Assembly (NCBI GenBank): GCA_036273515.1 | Contig: DASUHM010000018.1 | Coordinates: 58,809-122,808 of the forward strand | DNA: 64,000 nt | Reading direction: 5' to 3' | Source of the DNA: Gaiellales bacterium | GTDB taxonomy: Bacteria > Actinomycetota > Thermoleophilia > Gaiellales > JAICJC01 | Shown here: one piece after another, positions 16,451-24,457 of the stretch | How positions within the stretch are numbered: position 1 is the stretch's first letter | Layout: every line of letters starts with the position of its first letter | Translations under genes and position numbers: made by a program | Notes under the pieces: model-generated | What the model was told of the DNA's origin: nothing | Seen by the model: the letters and a program-made list of their open reading frames with translations, nothing else | The model's database searches: none

Positions 16451-16514
16451 GGGGTCAGACCCCCGAACGGAACTGCAACAAACGTGTGACGGACGACGTT
16501 CGGGGTCTGACCCC
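16451..16514. repeat. 64-bp interspersed element bounded by GGGGTCAGACCCC palindromes, copy 1
   Basis: A 13-bp palindrome at 16451-16463 and another at 16502-16514 bracket an inner arm pair CGAACG...CGTTCG. Read on the minus strand, the whole element closely matches 23975-24037, including the inner GAACGTCG-CCGT and GTTCCGTTCGGG blocks. It lies between the FAD oxidoreductase remnant and a small minus-strand frame. Confidence 0.75.
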
Positions 16515-16520
16515 GATTCG

Positions 16521-16649
16521 CTAGGGGCGCCACCGGCGACCGGGCACGAGCACCCGCCATATCCAGCGCAGCCAGCCGCGCCGGCCGTGCGGCACGCCGC
16601 CCCACGGTGTCACGCCGTCAGGATTCGCCTGCTGTCGAGAAGCGCTCAT
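16521..16649 (-). CDS. possible 42-residue basic protein
   Basis: A short frame encoding a Trp/Arg-rich peptide (TPWGGVPHGRRGWLRWIW followed by RVLVPGRRW) from an ATG at 16649. The composition is unusual for random high-GC DNA, since five tryptophans lie within 26 residues, and it looks amphipathic. There is no clear ribosome-binding site, and it borders the 64-bp repeat. It may be spurious. Confidence 0.3.
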   Translation of the reverse strand: MSASRQQANPDGVTPWGGVPHGRRGWLRWIWRVLVPGRRWRP

Positions 16650-16670
16650 GTAACGAGTATCGCACCGCCA

Positions 16671-16705
16671 GGGGGACTGTCCCAGAACTGCTCCATCTCG
16701 ACCAG
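16671..16705 (+). repeat. degenerate short repeat, copy A
   Basis: GGGGACTGTCCCAG followed by ACTGCTCCATCTCGACCAG recurs in similar form at 18059-18094. The first block is itself a palindrome (GGGGACTGTCCC). It occupies the gap upstream of the minus-strand gene end at 16728. Confidence 0.5.
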
Positions 16706-16727
16706 CGTGATGGTCGACGAAGCGTGA

Positions 16728-17273
16728 CTAGGCGGCCATGCGGGGCGAGCCGGCCGCCAGCGCGGCGATCACCTCGCGCGCGGTCATGCCGTCGCAGATG
16801 TGCACCGGGACGCCGTAGTCGGCCAGCTCGAGCGCGATGTCCTCGAGCTCGGAGACCGGCTGGCGGCGCAGGTCGGCGTGCGGGATCCAGATCTCGGCGG
16901 GATACGCGCGGGCCGCCCGCCAGCCGCGGCTGCCCTCGATCACCTCGCCCCAGAGCGCGACGCGGCCGACCGCCCGCTGCACGACCAGCCGGCTCGCGGC
17001 CGGCGGCACGTAGGTGCCGAGGTGGTGCACCCGCTCCATGGCGTGCACGCCGCAGGTGCAGCGCGACTCCGGCGCGGCGTGCCCCGGCATGCGCCGCCGC
17101 CACGGCCGCAGGCTGTCGCGCGGGCTCGCCTCGCACGTGGCGACGAGCTCGTGGCCGGGCCACCAGATGCTCGGGCAGACGAGGCTCTGCAGCCGCGAGC
17201 GGCCGCCCGCATCGACCACCGACCACAAACGCCAGCCGTGGACGGGCTCGAGGTAATCGGGGGCCGGCCTCAC
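16728..17273 (-). CDS. hypothetical protein with C-x-C-G motif
   Basis: A 181-residue soluble protein beginning with EPVHGWRLWSVVD and containing LVCPSIWWPGHELVATCEA, then HAAPESRCTCGVHAME and LWGEVIEGSRGWRAARAYP. The cysteine pattern (CP, C near 67, CxCG) may bind a metal. I recognise it as a type of actinobacterial hypothetical protein without an assigned function. It starts at a GTG overlapping the stop of a 46-residue proline-rich gene, so both are one unit. The C-terminal helix VREVIAALA-like segment ends shortly before a short repeat. Confidence 0.65.
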   Translation of the reverse strand: MRPAPDYLEPVHGWRLWSVVDAGGRSRLQSLVCPSIWWPGHELVATCEASPRDSLRPWRRRMPGHAAPESRCTCGVHAMERVHHLGTYVPPAASRLVVQRAVGRVALWGEVIEGSRGWRAARAYPAEIWIPHADLRRQPVSELEDIALELADYGVPVHICDGMTAREVIAALAAGSPRMAA

Positions 17274-17410
17274 GGCGTCGGCGCCGGGTCGGGCTCCTTC
17301 CGCGGTGCTGGCGGTGGTGCCGGCTCCTCCCGCGGTGTCCTCTGCGGCCGCGGTACCGGATCCTCCACCGGTTCGATCGTGTAGATCCGAAGCGGCTTAC
17401 CGATGTCCAT
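17270..17410 (-). CDS. 46-residue proline-rich small protein
   Basis: The frame begins MDIGKPLRIYTIEPVEDPVP and continues as a Pro/Glu/Arg-rich tail ending PDPAPTP. The ordered N-terminus with a disordered tail, and a GTGA overlap with the downstream 181-residue gene, argue that it is a real gene; GGGAGG lies six bases before the ATG. I infer that the two proteins work together. No function can be given. Confidence 0.6.
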   Translation of the reverse strand: MDIGKPLRIYTIEPVEDPVPRPQRTPREEPAPPPAPRKEPDPAPTP

Positions 17411-17554
17411 GCCGCCTCCCTTCCGGACTGGACTTTAGGTCGTCTCTACCCGGATCGCACGGAGGACATTCGCGGCCGCCGCCGCGACGTGTGGCTCGAC
17501 ACCGAGATGGTGTCCCCGGACCCGCTCCGCCTCGGCTCGGTTATCGTGGCGCCC

Positions 17555-18130
17555 ATGAGGCTCCTCCGGCCATGCGGCGCCGACGAGCATGAAGCCATCC
17601 TGGCCATCGTGAACGCAGCCGCCGAGGCCTATCGCGGCGTCATCCCCTCCGACCGCTGGCACGAGCCGTACATGGGCCGGGACGAGCTCGAAGCCGAGAT
17701 GGCCGCCGGCGTGGCGTTCTGGGGCTACGAGAGCGACGGCGCGCTCACCGGCGTCATGGGCATCCAACCCGTGGGCGACGTCGAGCTGATCCGGCACGCC
17801 TACGTGCTGCCGGCGCATCAGGGCGAGGGGATCGGCACGTCGCTCCTGCGCCACCTGCGCGGGCTGTCGGGCCGGCCGATGCTGGTCGGGACGTGGGCGG
17901 ATGCCCGGTGGGCGATCCGCTTCTACGAGCGCAACGGCTTCGCGCTCGTGAGCGAGGCGAAGAAGAGCGAGCTCCTGCGCCGGTACTGGACGATCCCGGA
18001 GCGCCAGATCGAGACGTCGGTCGTGCTGGCCGAGAACGGTTGGGCCTCCCCGGCCAGCCTGTCCCCAGCACTGCTCCATCTCCACCGCGACCAGGGTGGT
18101 TCTGACCCCGGTTTTCGCGGGGACGTCTAG
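17555..18130 (+). CDS. GNAT family N-acetyltransferase with repeat-derived tail
   Basis: A 191-residue frame. Residues 1-~160 are a GNAT acetyltransferase: LIRHAYVLPAHQGEGIGTSL is the acetyl-CoA pyrophosphate loop (QxxGxG), and WAIRFYERNGFALVSEAKKS is the conserved C-terminal strand and helix. The last ~29 residues, after VVLAENG, come from a short repeat similar to 16671-16705 with a TTCTGACCCC palindrome remnant. The original stop therefore seems to have been lost and replaced. The substrate is unknown. Confidence 0.85.
   Translation: MRLLRPCGADEHEAILAIVNAAAEAYRGVIPSDRWHEPYMGRDELEAEMAAGVAFWGYESDGALTGVMGIQPVGDVELIRHAYVLPAHQGEGIGTSLLRHLRGLSGRPMLVGTWADARWAIRFYERNGFALVSEAKKSELLRRYWTIPERQIETSVVLAENGWASPASLSPALLHLHRDQGGSDPGFRGDV
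18059..18110 (+). repeat. degenerate short repeat, copy B
   Basis: CTGTCCCCAGCACTGCTCC followed by ATCTCCACCGCGACCAG matches copy A at 16671-16705 with a small insertion. It then continues into GGTTCTGACCCC, a half copy of the GGGGTCTGACCCC palindrome. It lies inside the 3' end of the GNAT frame. Confidence 0.5.
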
Positions 18131-18206
18131 GCTGTAGGCCACCGGGTTTCAGTCCACGCGGATCCCTCCCGCGCGCACCCGTGAGCGGCTGAGCCCAACG
18201 CCGCCC

Positions 18207-19964
18207 ATGAACCCGTTCGATCCCGAGGATTACCCCCTGCGCCCGACCGTGCGCCGGCTCAGCCGGCTCTGGTGGGACGAGCGCCGCCTGGTCCTGGTGG
18301 GCCTGGCCTGCGCCCTGGCCTACACCGGCCTCACGCTCACCGTGTCGGTGCTGATCCAGCGGGCCATCGACGGCTCGATCGTGCCGGGCAGCACCGGCGC
18401 GCTGTGGCCCTACATCGCCGCGATCATGGCCCTCGGCCTGGCCCGCTTCTGGGTGAACTACACCCGCCGCTTCGCCACGTCGCGCGTCGGCATCCGCCTC
18501 GAGGCGCGGCTGCGCGAGATGCTCTACGAGGGCTACGTGCGCTTCCCGCGCGCGTTCTACGACCTGCACCCGACGGGCCAGGTCGTCTCGCGGGCGACGA
18601 ACGACCTCTTCCCCATCCGCTACTTCATCGGCTGGGGCGTCGTGCAGGGCTTCCAGAGCGCCATGATGATCACCGGCGGCGTGATCGTGCTGGCGCTCGT
18701 GAACCCGCGCCTGACGCTCTACTCGGCCGTCGCGACGCCGCTGATCGGCTTCGTGGCCTGGCGCTTCGCCCATCTCGTCATGCCGATCTCGCGGCGCGTC
18801 CAGGCGGCCAAGGGCGACGTGACCGAGGCCGCCGACGAGGCCGTTGTCGGCATCGAGATGGTGCAGGCGTTCGGGCGCGAGGACGACGTGCGCGAGCGCT
18901 TCGGCGGCAAGGCGACGAGCGTGCGCAACATCGTCGTCCAGCAGGCCGGCGTCGAGGCCAAGCACCTGCCCGCGCTCTTCTTCCTGCCGACGCTCTCGAT
19001 CGCCGCGGTCGTCTTCTTCGGCGGCCGCGACGTGATCGCGGGCCGGCTGACGATCGGCCAGTTCGTCCTCTTCAACACCATCCTGCTGCAGCTGACCTGG
19101 CCGCTCGAGGCGCTCGGCTGGATCCTCAACCTGGCCCAGCGCGCGATCGCGTCGGCCGGGCGCACGTTCGCCTGGCTCGAGGAGGTGCAGCGCCTGCCCG
19201 AGCCCGAGCGCCCGCGCGACCTGCCGGACGGCCCGCTCGGCGTCACCTTCGCCGGCGTGCGCTTCGCCTACCCGGGCGAGGAGGAGGTGCTCGAGGGCAT
19301 CGACCTGCACCTGGAGCCGGGCGAGATCGTGGCGGTCTGCGGCGGCACCGGCGCCGGCAAGAGCACGCTGCTCAACCTGCTGCCGCGGTTCTACGACCCC
19401 ACCGAGGGCAGCGTCCGGCTGGGCGGCGTCGACCTGCGCGAGGTGGCGCTCGAGACCGTGCGCGACGCCGTTGCCGTGATCACGCAGCGGCCGATCCTGT
19501 TCTCGATCACGCTGCGCGAGAACCTGACCGCCGGCCGGCCCGATGCGCCCTGGGAGGAGGTCGAGGCGATGTGCGTCGCCGCGGGCGTCGCCGACTTCGC
19601 GCCCGACCTGCCCGACGGCTACGACACGCTGATCGGCGAGCGGGGAGTGAACCTCTCCGGCGGCCAGCGCCAGCGGGTTGCGCTCGCCCGCGCGCTGGTG
19701 GCGGGCGCCCGCGTGATCGTGCTCGACGACCCGCTCTCCGCCGTCGACACGCATACCGAGCACGACCTGGTCATGCGCCTGCGGCCAGCCGTCGAGGGCC
19801 GCACCGTGCTCGTCGCCGCCCAGCGGCTGTCGACGCTCGCGCTCGCCGACCGGGCCGTCGTGCTCGAGGACGGCCGGCTGGTGGAGGACGGCCGTCCGGC
19901 CGACCTGCTCCTGGGGAAGGCGGCCTTCGCCGGCCTGTTCGGAGACGAGGTCGGTGTCGGGTAG
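18207..19964 (+). CDS. ABC exporter half-transporter, degenerate-site subunit
   Basis: A 585-residue permease-ATPase fusion. Six transmembrane helices (residues ~30-310) are followed by an ATPase with Walker A CGGTGAGKSTLLNLL, Q-loop VITQRPILF, signature LSGGQRQRVALARAL and Walker B VIVLDDPLSAVD. The residue after the Walker B aspartate is Asp instead of the catalytic Glu, as in the degenerate subunit of heterodimeric exporters such as TM287/288. The partner gene overlaps by 11 bases. Substrate likely a lipid, peptide or drug; not deducible. Confidence 0.92.
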   Translation: MNPFDPEDYPLRPTVRRLSRLWWDERRLVLVGLACALAYTGLTLTVSVLIQRAIDGSIVPGSTGALWPYIAAIMALGLARFWVNYTRRFATSRVGIRLEARLREMLYEGYVRFPRAFYDLHPTGQVVSRATNDLFPIRYFIGWGVVQGFQSAMMITGGVIVLALVNPRLTLYSAVATPLIGFVAWRFAHLVMPISRRVQAAKGDVTEAADEAVVGIEMVQAFGREDDVRERFGGKATSVRNIVVQQAGVEAKHLPALFFLPTLSIAAVVFFGGRDVIAGRLTIGQFVLFNTILLQLTWPLEALGWILNLAQRAIASAGRTFAWLEEVQRLPEPERPRDLPDGPLGVTFAGVRFAYPGEEEVLEGIDLHLEPGEIVAVCGGTGAGKSTLLNLLPRFYDPTEGSVRLGGVDLREVALETVRDAVAVITQRPILFSITLRENLTAGRPDAPWEEVEAMCVAAGVADFAPDLPDGYDTLIGERGVNLSGGQRQRVALARALVAGARVIVLDDPLSAVDTHTEHDLVMRLRPAVEGRTVLVAAQRLSTLALADRAVVLEDGRLVEDGRPADLLLGKAAFAGLFGDEVGVG

Positions 19965-21747
19965 GCGGCGCACAGGGCTCAGCCGCCTGGGCGTGTACCT
20001 GCGCGGGCGCTGGGGGTTCGTCGCCTGGATGGTGCTGGTCGCGACGGGCAGCGCCGCCGCGCAATCGGGCGGCTGGCTGCTCGTGCGGGCGGCCATCGAC
20101 GACGGCATCGGCAAGGGCGACGAGCACACGCTCACCGTGGTCGTCGTCGCCTACCTGGCCGTCAACCTGGTCGGGTGGCTGTGCCAGCTCACGCTCATCC
20201 GCGGCCTCGCCCGGATCGGCCAGGGCATCGTGCTCGGCCTGCGCCGCGACCTGTTCGACCACCTGACGTCGCTCTCGCTGCGCTACTTCTCGGAGCAGCG
20301 GGCGGGCTGGATCATCGCGCGGGTGACGAGCGACGTGGACGCGATCTCGGACGCGCTCTCGCAGGGGCTGCCGACGCTGGTCTCGAACGTCGTCCTGCTG
20401 CCGACGACGATCGTCGTGCTCTTCGTCGTCGACTGGCGCCTGGGCCTGGTGGCGATGGTGATCCTGCCGCCGACGCTCGTCCTGACGCGCTGGTTCCAGC
20501 GCAAGTCGGCCGTCGCCCAGCTCGACGTGCGCAACCGCATCGCGGCGGTCACGGCCCAGGTGGCGGAGTCGGTGTCGGGAATGGCGATCATCCAGGCCTT
20601 CAACCGTGAGCGCCAGTTCCAGGCCCAGTTCGACGAGCTGAACGCCGAGAACCGCTCCTCCAACGTCTACGCGCAGCAGCTCTTCTCGGTGTTCTTCCCC
20701 TCGATCGAGCTGCTCGGGGCGATCTCGACCTGCGCCGTGCTCGTCGTCGGCGCGCGCCTGTTCGACACGGGCCACCTCACGATCGGCACGCTGATCACGG
20801 CCATCTACCTGCTCCAGCTCGTCTTCCAGCCGCTGCAGGACCTCTCCGACGTCTACGGCCAGCTGCAGGCGGCGGCCGCGGCGATGGTGAAGGTGAGCTC
20901 CGTGCTCGACACCGAGCCCGAGATCGGCGACCGGCCCGGCGCCCGCCCGATCGGGCCGATCGAGGGCAGCATCGACCTCGACCGGGTCAGCTTCGCCTAC
21001 GGGCAGACCGACGTCCTGCACGAGATCGAGATCCACGTCCCGCCGGGCGGCTGCATCGCCCTCGTCGGCCAGACCGGCGGCGGCAAGTCGACGCTCGCCA
21101 AGCTGATCGCCCGCTTCTACGACCCCCGCTCCGGCGTCGTGCGGGTCGACGGCACCGACCTGCGCGAGATCGAGCTGCGCGGCTACCGCCGCCAGCTCGG
21201 CGTCGTCCTACAGGACCCGTTCCTGTTCTCGGGCACGATCGCCGACAACATCCGCTTCGCCCGGCCCGACGCGAGCGACGACGACGTGCGCGACACGGCC
21301 GCCGCGATCGGCCTCGACCGGCTGCTGCGGCGGCTGCACGGCGGCCTCGGGCACGAGGTGCGCGAGGGCGGCGCCGGGCTCTCCGCGGGCGAGCGGCAGC
21401 TGATCTCGATCGCCCGCGCGCTGCTTGCCGACCCCCGCATCCTGATCCTCGACGAGGCGACCTCGAACATCGACCGGCCGACCGAGGTCGTGATCGAGCG
21501 CGCGCTCGACCGGCTCCTGCACGGGCGCAGCTCCGTCATCATCGCCCACCGCCTGGCCACCGTCCGCCGCGCCGACACCGTGCTCGTCGTCGAGCGCGGC
21601 CGCATCGTCCAGCGCGGCACGCCCGCCGAGCTGGCCGGAATCGACGGCCCTTTCCAGCGCCTGGCCGGCGCGCTCGAGTCGCCGGCCGAGCTCCCGCCCG
21701 ACGGCCGCAGCCGCCGCTCGGCGGTATCTGCACGCGGCCGCCGATAG
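19954..21747 (+). CDS. ABC exporter half-transporter, catalytic subunit
   Basis: A 597-residue partner of the preceding subunit. It has six transmembrane helices, the family block SLRYFSEQRAGWIIARVTSD, Walker A LVGQTGGGKSTLAKL, Q-loop VVLQDPFLF, signature LSAGERQLISIARAL and Walker B ILILDEATSNID with a canonical catalytic glutamate. The signature has LSAGE in place of LSGGQ. The GTG start lies inside the end of the upstream gene, consistent with obligate heterodimer assembly. Confidence 0.92.
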   Translation: MSGRRRTGLSRLGVYLRGRWGFVAWMVLVATGSAAAQSGGWLLVRAAIDDGIGKGDEHTLTVVVVAYLAVNLVGWLCQLTLIRGLARIGQGIVLGLRRDLFDHLTSLSLRYFSEQRAGWIIARVTSDVDAISDALSQGLPTLVSNVVLLPTTIVVLFVVDWRLGLVAMVILPPTLVLTRWFQRKSAVAQLDVRNRIAAVTAQVAESVSGMAIIQAFNRERQFQAQFDELNAENRSSNVYAQQLFSVFFPSIELLGAISTCAVLVVGARLFDTGHLTIGTLITAIYLLQLVFQPLQDLSDVYGQLQAAAAAMVKVSSVLDTEPEIGDRPGARPIGPIEGSIDLDRVSFAYGQTDVLHEIEIHVPPGGCIALVGQTGGGKSTLAKLIARFYDPRSGVVRVDGTDLREIELRGYRRQLGVVLQDPFLFSGTIADNIRFARPDASDDDVRDTAAAIGLDRLLRRLHGGLGHEVREGGAGLSAGERQLISIARALLADPRILILDEATSNIDRPTEVVIERALDRLLHGRSSVIIAHRLATVRRADTVLVVERGRIVQRGTPAELAGIDGPFQRLAGALESPAELPPDGRSRRSAVSARGRR

Positions 21748-21807
21748 GCGTAGCATCACGCGGCTTCGTGTCGACGGCCACGTAAATGAGGGCAGGAGGG
21801 CAGCGTC

Positions 21808-23373
21808 GTGGAACACCACGGATCCGAGAGCTACTACGTGCTGGGCGAGGGGCTCCTGACGGAGAGCGGCGGCGGGCGCGCCCAGGCGCTCGCGCCGGAG
21901 GTCGAGGCCCAGACGGCGCCGTTCCGCTTCTCCCGGATGGGCCCGACGGGCGCCGGGCACCAGGTCGGCGAGAAGACCCGCCAGCTGCTGGCGCAGGCGA
22001 TGACGAAGGTGCAGGCCAACCGCGGCTCGCGCATCCCCTCCGGCTTCACCTATCTCGGCCAGTTCATCGACCACGACCTGACCGCCGACAAGACCGCCGT
22101 CACGTTCGGCGAGGACGTCTCGCCCGCGGCGATGCTGCAGGGCCGCTCGCCCGTCCTCGACCTCGACTCGCTCTACGGCGCGGGCCCGTCCGACCCCGTC
22201 TCGTCCGGGTTCTACAGCGATGGACTGCACCTGAAGACGGGCACGACGGTCAACCCGGCCAAGGCCGGCCACGACCTGCCCCGCGTCGGCAAAGGATCGG
22301 CCGCCGCCCGCCGCAAGGCGAACATCCCCGACCTGCGAAACGACGAGAACCTGGCCGTCGCCCAGACCCACGCGATGTTCATCCGCTTCCACAACCGCGT
22401 CGTCGACACGCTGCCGAAGTCGACGCCGCCGGGACAGATGTTCAGCCGCGCCCGGCGCAAGGTCACGAAGCACTACCAGTGGATGATCCGCACCGACTTC
22501 CTGCCCCGCATCTGCCAGAAGGCGGTGGTCGACGACGTCTTCAAGAACGGCCGCAAGGTGTTCGAGGTGGGGGCGACGCCGACCGACATGCCGACGATGC
22601 CGCTCGAGTTCTCGGTCGCCGCCTACCGGCTCGGGCACAGCATGGTGCGGTCCGCCTACAACTGGAACGTGAACTTCCCGGACGGCGGGGGCACGCTCGA
22701 GCTGCTGTTCCACTTCACGGGCACGAGCGGCAATCTCGACGGGCTCGACCAGCTGTTCGGCATCTGGATCGCCGACTTCCGCCGGCTCTACAACTTCGGC
22801 GAGGCCGGCCGCAATGACCTGGTCGTGCAGGAGTCGGACTTCAACCGGGCGCAGCGCATCGACACGATGCTGGTGAACCCGCTGCACGACCTGCCGCCCG
22901 GCTCCATCGGGGGCACGCCTCCGCCGCCGGGCATCGACCGCAACCTGGCCTACCGCAACCTGACGCGGGCGAAGATGGTGTCGCTGGCGTCGGGCCAGCA
23001 GATGGCGGCGCTGATGAACAGCAAGGGCGTCGCCGTGACGCCGCTGACGAGGGCGCAGATCCGCGACGGCAAGGGCTCGGCGACGCTCGAAGGGCTGTCG
23101 AAGCAGCAGCTCAAGCGGGTGACGACCAACACACCGCTCTGGTTCTACATCCTGCGCGAGGCGGAGCTGAACCAGGGCCGGCTCACCGGCGTCGGCGCGC
23201 GCATCGTGGCCGAGACGTTCCACCGGGCCATGGAGGGCAGCACCTTCTCGATCGTGCGCGACCCGGCCTGGCGGCCGCAGCTCGGGCCGGACACGAACAC
23301 GTTCCGGATGGTCGACCTGCTGCTGTTCGCGGCCAACGGGAAGGCGGCCGTCCTGAACCCCTTGGGAGGCTGA
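21808..23373 (+). CDS. animal-type haem peroxidase family protein
   Basis: A 521-residue peroxidase-cyclooxygenase superfamily protein. The distal histidine (~89) is in YLGQFIDHDLTADKT, the catalytic arginine (~177) in DLRNDENLAVAQTHAMFIRF and the proximal histidine (~277) in AAYRLGHSMVRSAYNW. These are the expected haem-pocket residues, with acidic residues next to the distal histidine that can form haem ester bonds. No signal peptide is visible, so it is probably cytoplasmic. The GTG start has AGGAGGG eight bases upstream. Physiological substrate unknown; a halide or phenol peroxidase role is possible. Confidence 0.88.
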   Translation: MEHHGSESYYVLGEGLLTESGGGRAQALAPEVEAQTAPFRFSRMGPTGAGHQVGEKTRQLLAQAMTKVQANRGSRIPSGFTYLGQFIDHDLTADKTAVTFGEDVSPAAMLQGRSPVLDLDSLYGAGPSDPVSSGFYSDGLHLKTGTTVNPAKAGHDLPRVGKGSAAARRKANIPDLRNDENLAVAQTHAMFIRFHNRVVDTLPKSTPPGQMFSRARRKVTKHYQWMIRTDFLPRICQKAVVDDVFKNGRKVFEVGATPTDMPTMPLEFSVAAYRLGHSMVRSAYNWNVNFPDGGGTLELLFHFTGTSGNLDGLDQLFGIWIADFRRLYNFGEAGRNDLVVQESDFNRAQRIDTMLVNPLHDLPPGSIGGTPPPPGIDRNLAYRNLTRAKMVSLASGQQMAALMNSKGVAVTPLTRAQIRDGKGSATLEGLSKQQLKRVTTNTPLWFYILREAELNQGRLTGVGARIVAETFHRAMEGSTFSIVRDPAWRPQLGPDTNTFRMVDLLLFAANGKAAVLNPLGG

Positions 23374-23374
23374 C

Positions 23375-23983
23375 TCGGGCCGCGTCCTCGTCTCCGCCTT
23401 CGAGCCCTTCGACGGGCGGCCGGTCAACTCGTCCGCAGCCGCGCTCGCGGAGTTCGCCTCCCGCCGGGCGGCGGATCTCGATGTGGCCACCGTCGTGCTG
23501 CCGGTCGTCTACGGCGATGCCACCCGGGCGCTCGCGGCCGCGATCGCCGAGACAGAGCCGACGGCGGTCGTCGCGCTGGGGCAGGCGAACGGCCGCGAGC
23601 GGGTCACCGTCGAGCGGGTGGCGCTCAACCTGGTCACCGAGACCGGGCCCGACAACGCGGGCCGGTCGCTGGCCGAGGAGCCGGTGCTCGCCGGCGGGCC
23701 GGCCGCCTACTGGGGGACGCTTCCGGTCGCGGAGGTCGTCTCGGCGCTCCTGGCCGCCGGCGTGCCCGCCGCCCCGTCGCCGGACGCGGGCGGCTACGTC
23801 TGCAACCACGTCTTCTACGGCCTCATGCACCTGATCGCGACCGAGCGACCGGACCTGCGCGGCGGCTTCGTCCACGTCCCCTGCCTGCCGGAGCAGGTGA
23901 CCGCGACCGGCGGCCCCAGCATGGGCCCGGGCACGCTCGCCCGCGCCGTCGACGTGGTGGTCAGGACGACGATCGGGGTCTGA
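23375..23983 (+). CDS. pcp: pyroglutamyl-peptidase I-like cysteine peptidase lacking a standard start codon
   Basis: The frame encodes GRVLVSAFEPFDGRPVNSS, the conserved Pcp N-terminus, then the triad glutamate in VTVERVALNL (23612), cysteine in GGYVCNHVFYG (23801) and histidine in GGFVHVPCLPEQ (23873). It would remove N-terminal pyroglutamate from peptides. Between the in-frame TGA at 23354 and a GTG at 23483 there is no ATG, GTG or TTG, yet the conserved N-terminus lies in that interval, with GGGAGG at 23364-23369. The true start is mutated or non-standard, or the gene is decaying. The stop codon lies in a GGGGTCTGACCCC palindrome. Confidence 0.75.
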   Translation, partial: SGRVLVSAFEPFDGRPVNSSAAALAEFASRRAADLDVATVVLPVVYGDATRALAAAIAETEPTAVVALGQANGRERVTVERVALNLVTETGPDNAGRSLAEEPVLAGGPAAYWGTLPVAEVVSALLAAGVPAAPSPDAGGYVCNHVFYGLMHLIATERPDLRGGFVHVPCLPEQVTATGGPSMGPGTLARAVDVVVRTTIGV

Positions 23984-24037
23984 CCCCGAACGTCGGCCGT
24001 TGCACTTCTGCTGCACTTCCGTTCGGGGTCTGACCCC
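23975..24037. repeat. 63-bp interspersed element bounded by GGGGTCTGACCCC palindromes, copy 2
   Basis: Palindromes at 23975-23987 and 24025-24037 flank CGAACGTCG...CCGTTCGG arms. The element matches the minus-strand reading of 16451-16514. Its first palindrome supplies the last residues and the TGA stop of the pcp-like gene. Confidence 0.75.
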
Positions 24038-24072
24038 GGTTACCTGGCCGTGCGGCGGGGTACCTGGGCCGG

Positions 24073-24447
24073 GTGGAACGCCGGAAGTCGAGCCGCGTCA
24101 TCGACGCCATCAGCGACCTGCTCGGCCGCGAGGCCACGTTCGCGGCGGTCGTCGCGTGCGACATCGTCGCCCTGGCCGCGGTGGCCGCGGTGGGCACGCA
24201 CGATACGCCTGTCGTTTCCGCGATCTCGCTCTTCGTCTCGCTCGCGACGCTCATCATGGTGTGCGCCGTCCAGCACACGTCGAGCCGGGAGTCGAAGGCC
24301 CTCAACCTCAAGCTGGACGAGCTCATCCGCGTCTCCGAGGCCCGAAACGAGCTGATCGGGGCCGAGGAGGACTCGCACTCGCAGCTCGAGACGCGCGCCG
24401 TCAAGCTGCGCGAGCACCATCGCCGGCAGCCGGACGAGGCGCGATGA
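24073..24447 (+). CDS. low-affinity iron permease-like small membrane protein
   Basis: A 124-residue protein with two hydrophobic helices, FAAVVACDIVALAAVAAVG and AISLFVSLATLIMVCAVQ. These are followed by the diagnostic QHTSSRESKALNLKLDELIR and ARNELIGAEE of the PF04120 (low-affinity iron permease/YccF-like) family. Transport of iron has not been shown for bacterial members of this length. The start is a GTG. It follows the 63-bp repeat directly. Confidence 0.7.
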   Translation: MERRKSSRVIDAISDLLGREATFAAVVACDIVALAAVAAVGTHDTPVVSAISLFVSLATLIMVCAVQHTSSRESKALNLKLDELIRVSEARNELIGAEEDSHSQLETRAVKLREHHRRQPDEAR

Positions 24448-24457
24448 CGCGCGGGCC

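Noticed and set aside
17754..20135. A 793-codon frame on the minus strand
   Set aside because: It is antisense to the GNAT and ABC exporter genes, which have full motif sets; the sequence is low-complexity and typical of GC-rich shadow frames.
21208..23490. A 760-codon minus-strand frame
   Set aside because: Antisense to the haem peroxidase and ABC subunit; no recognisable domain.
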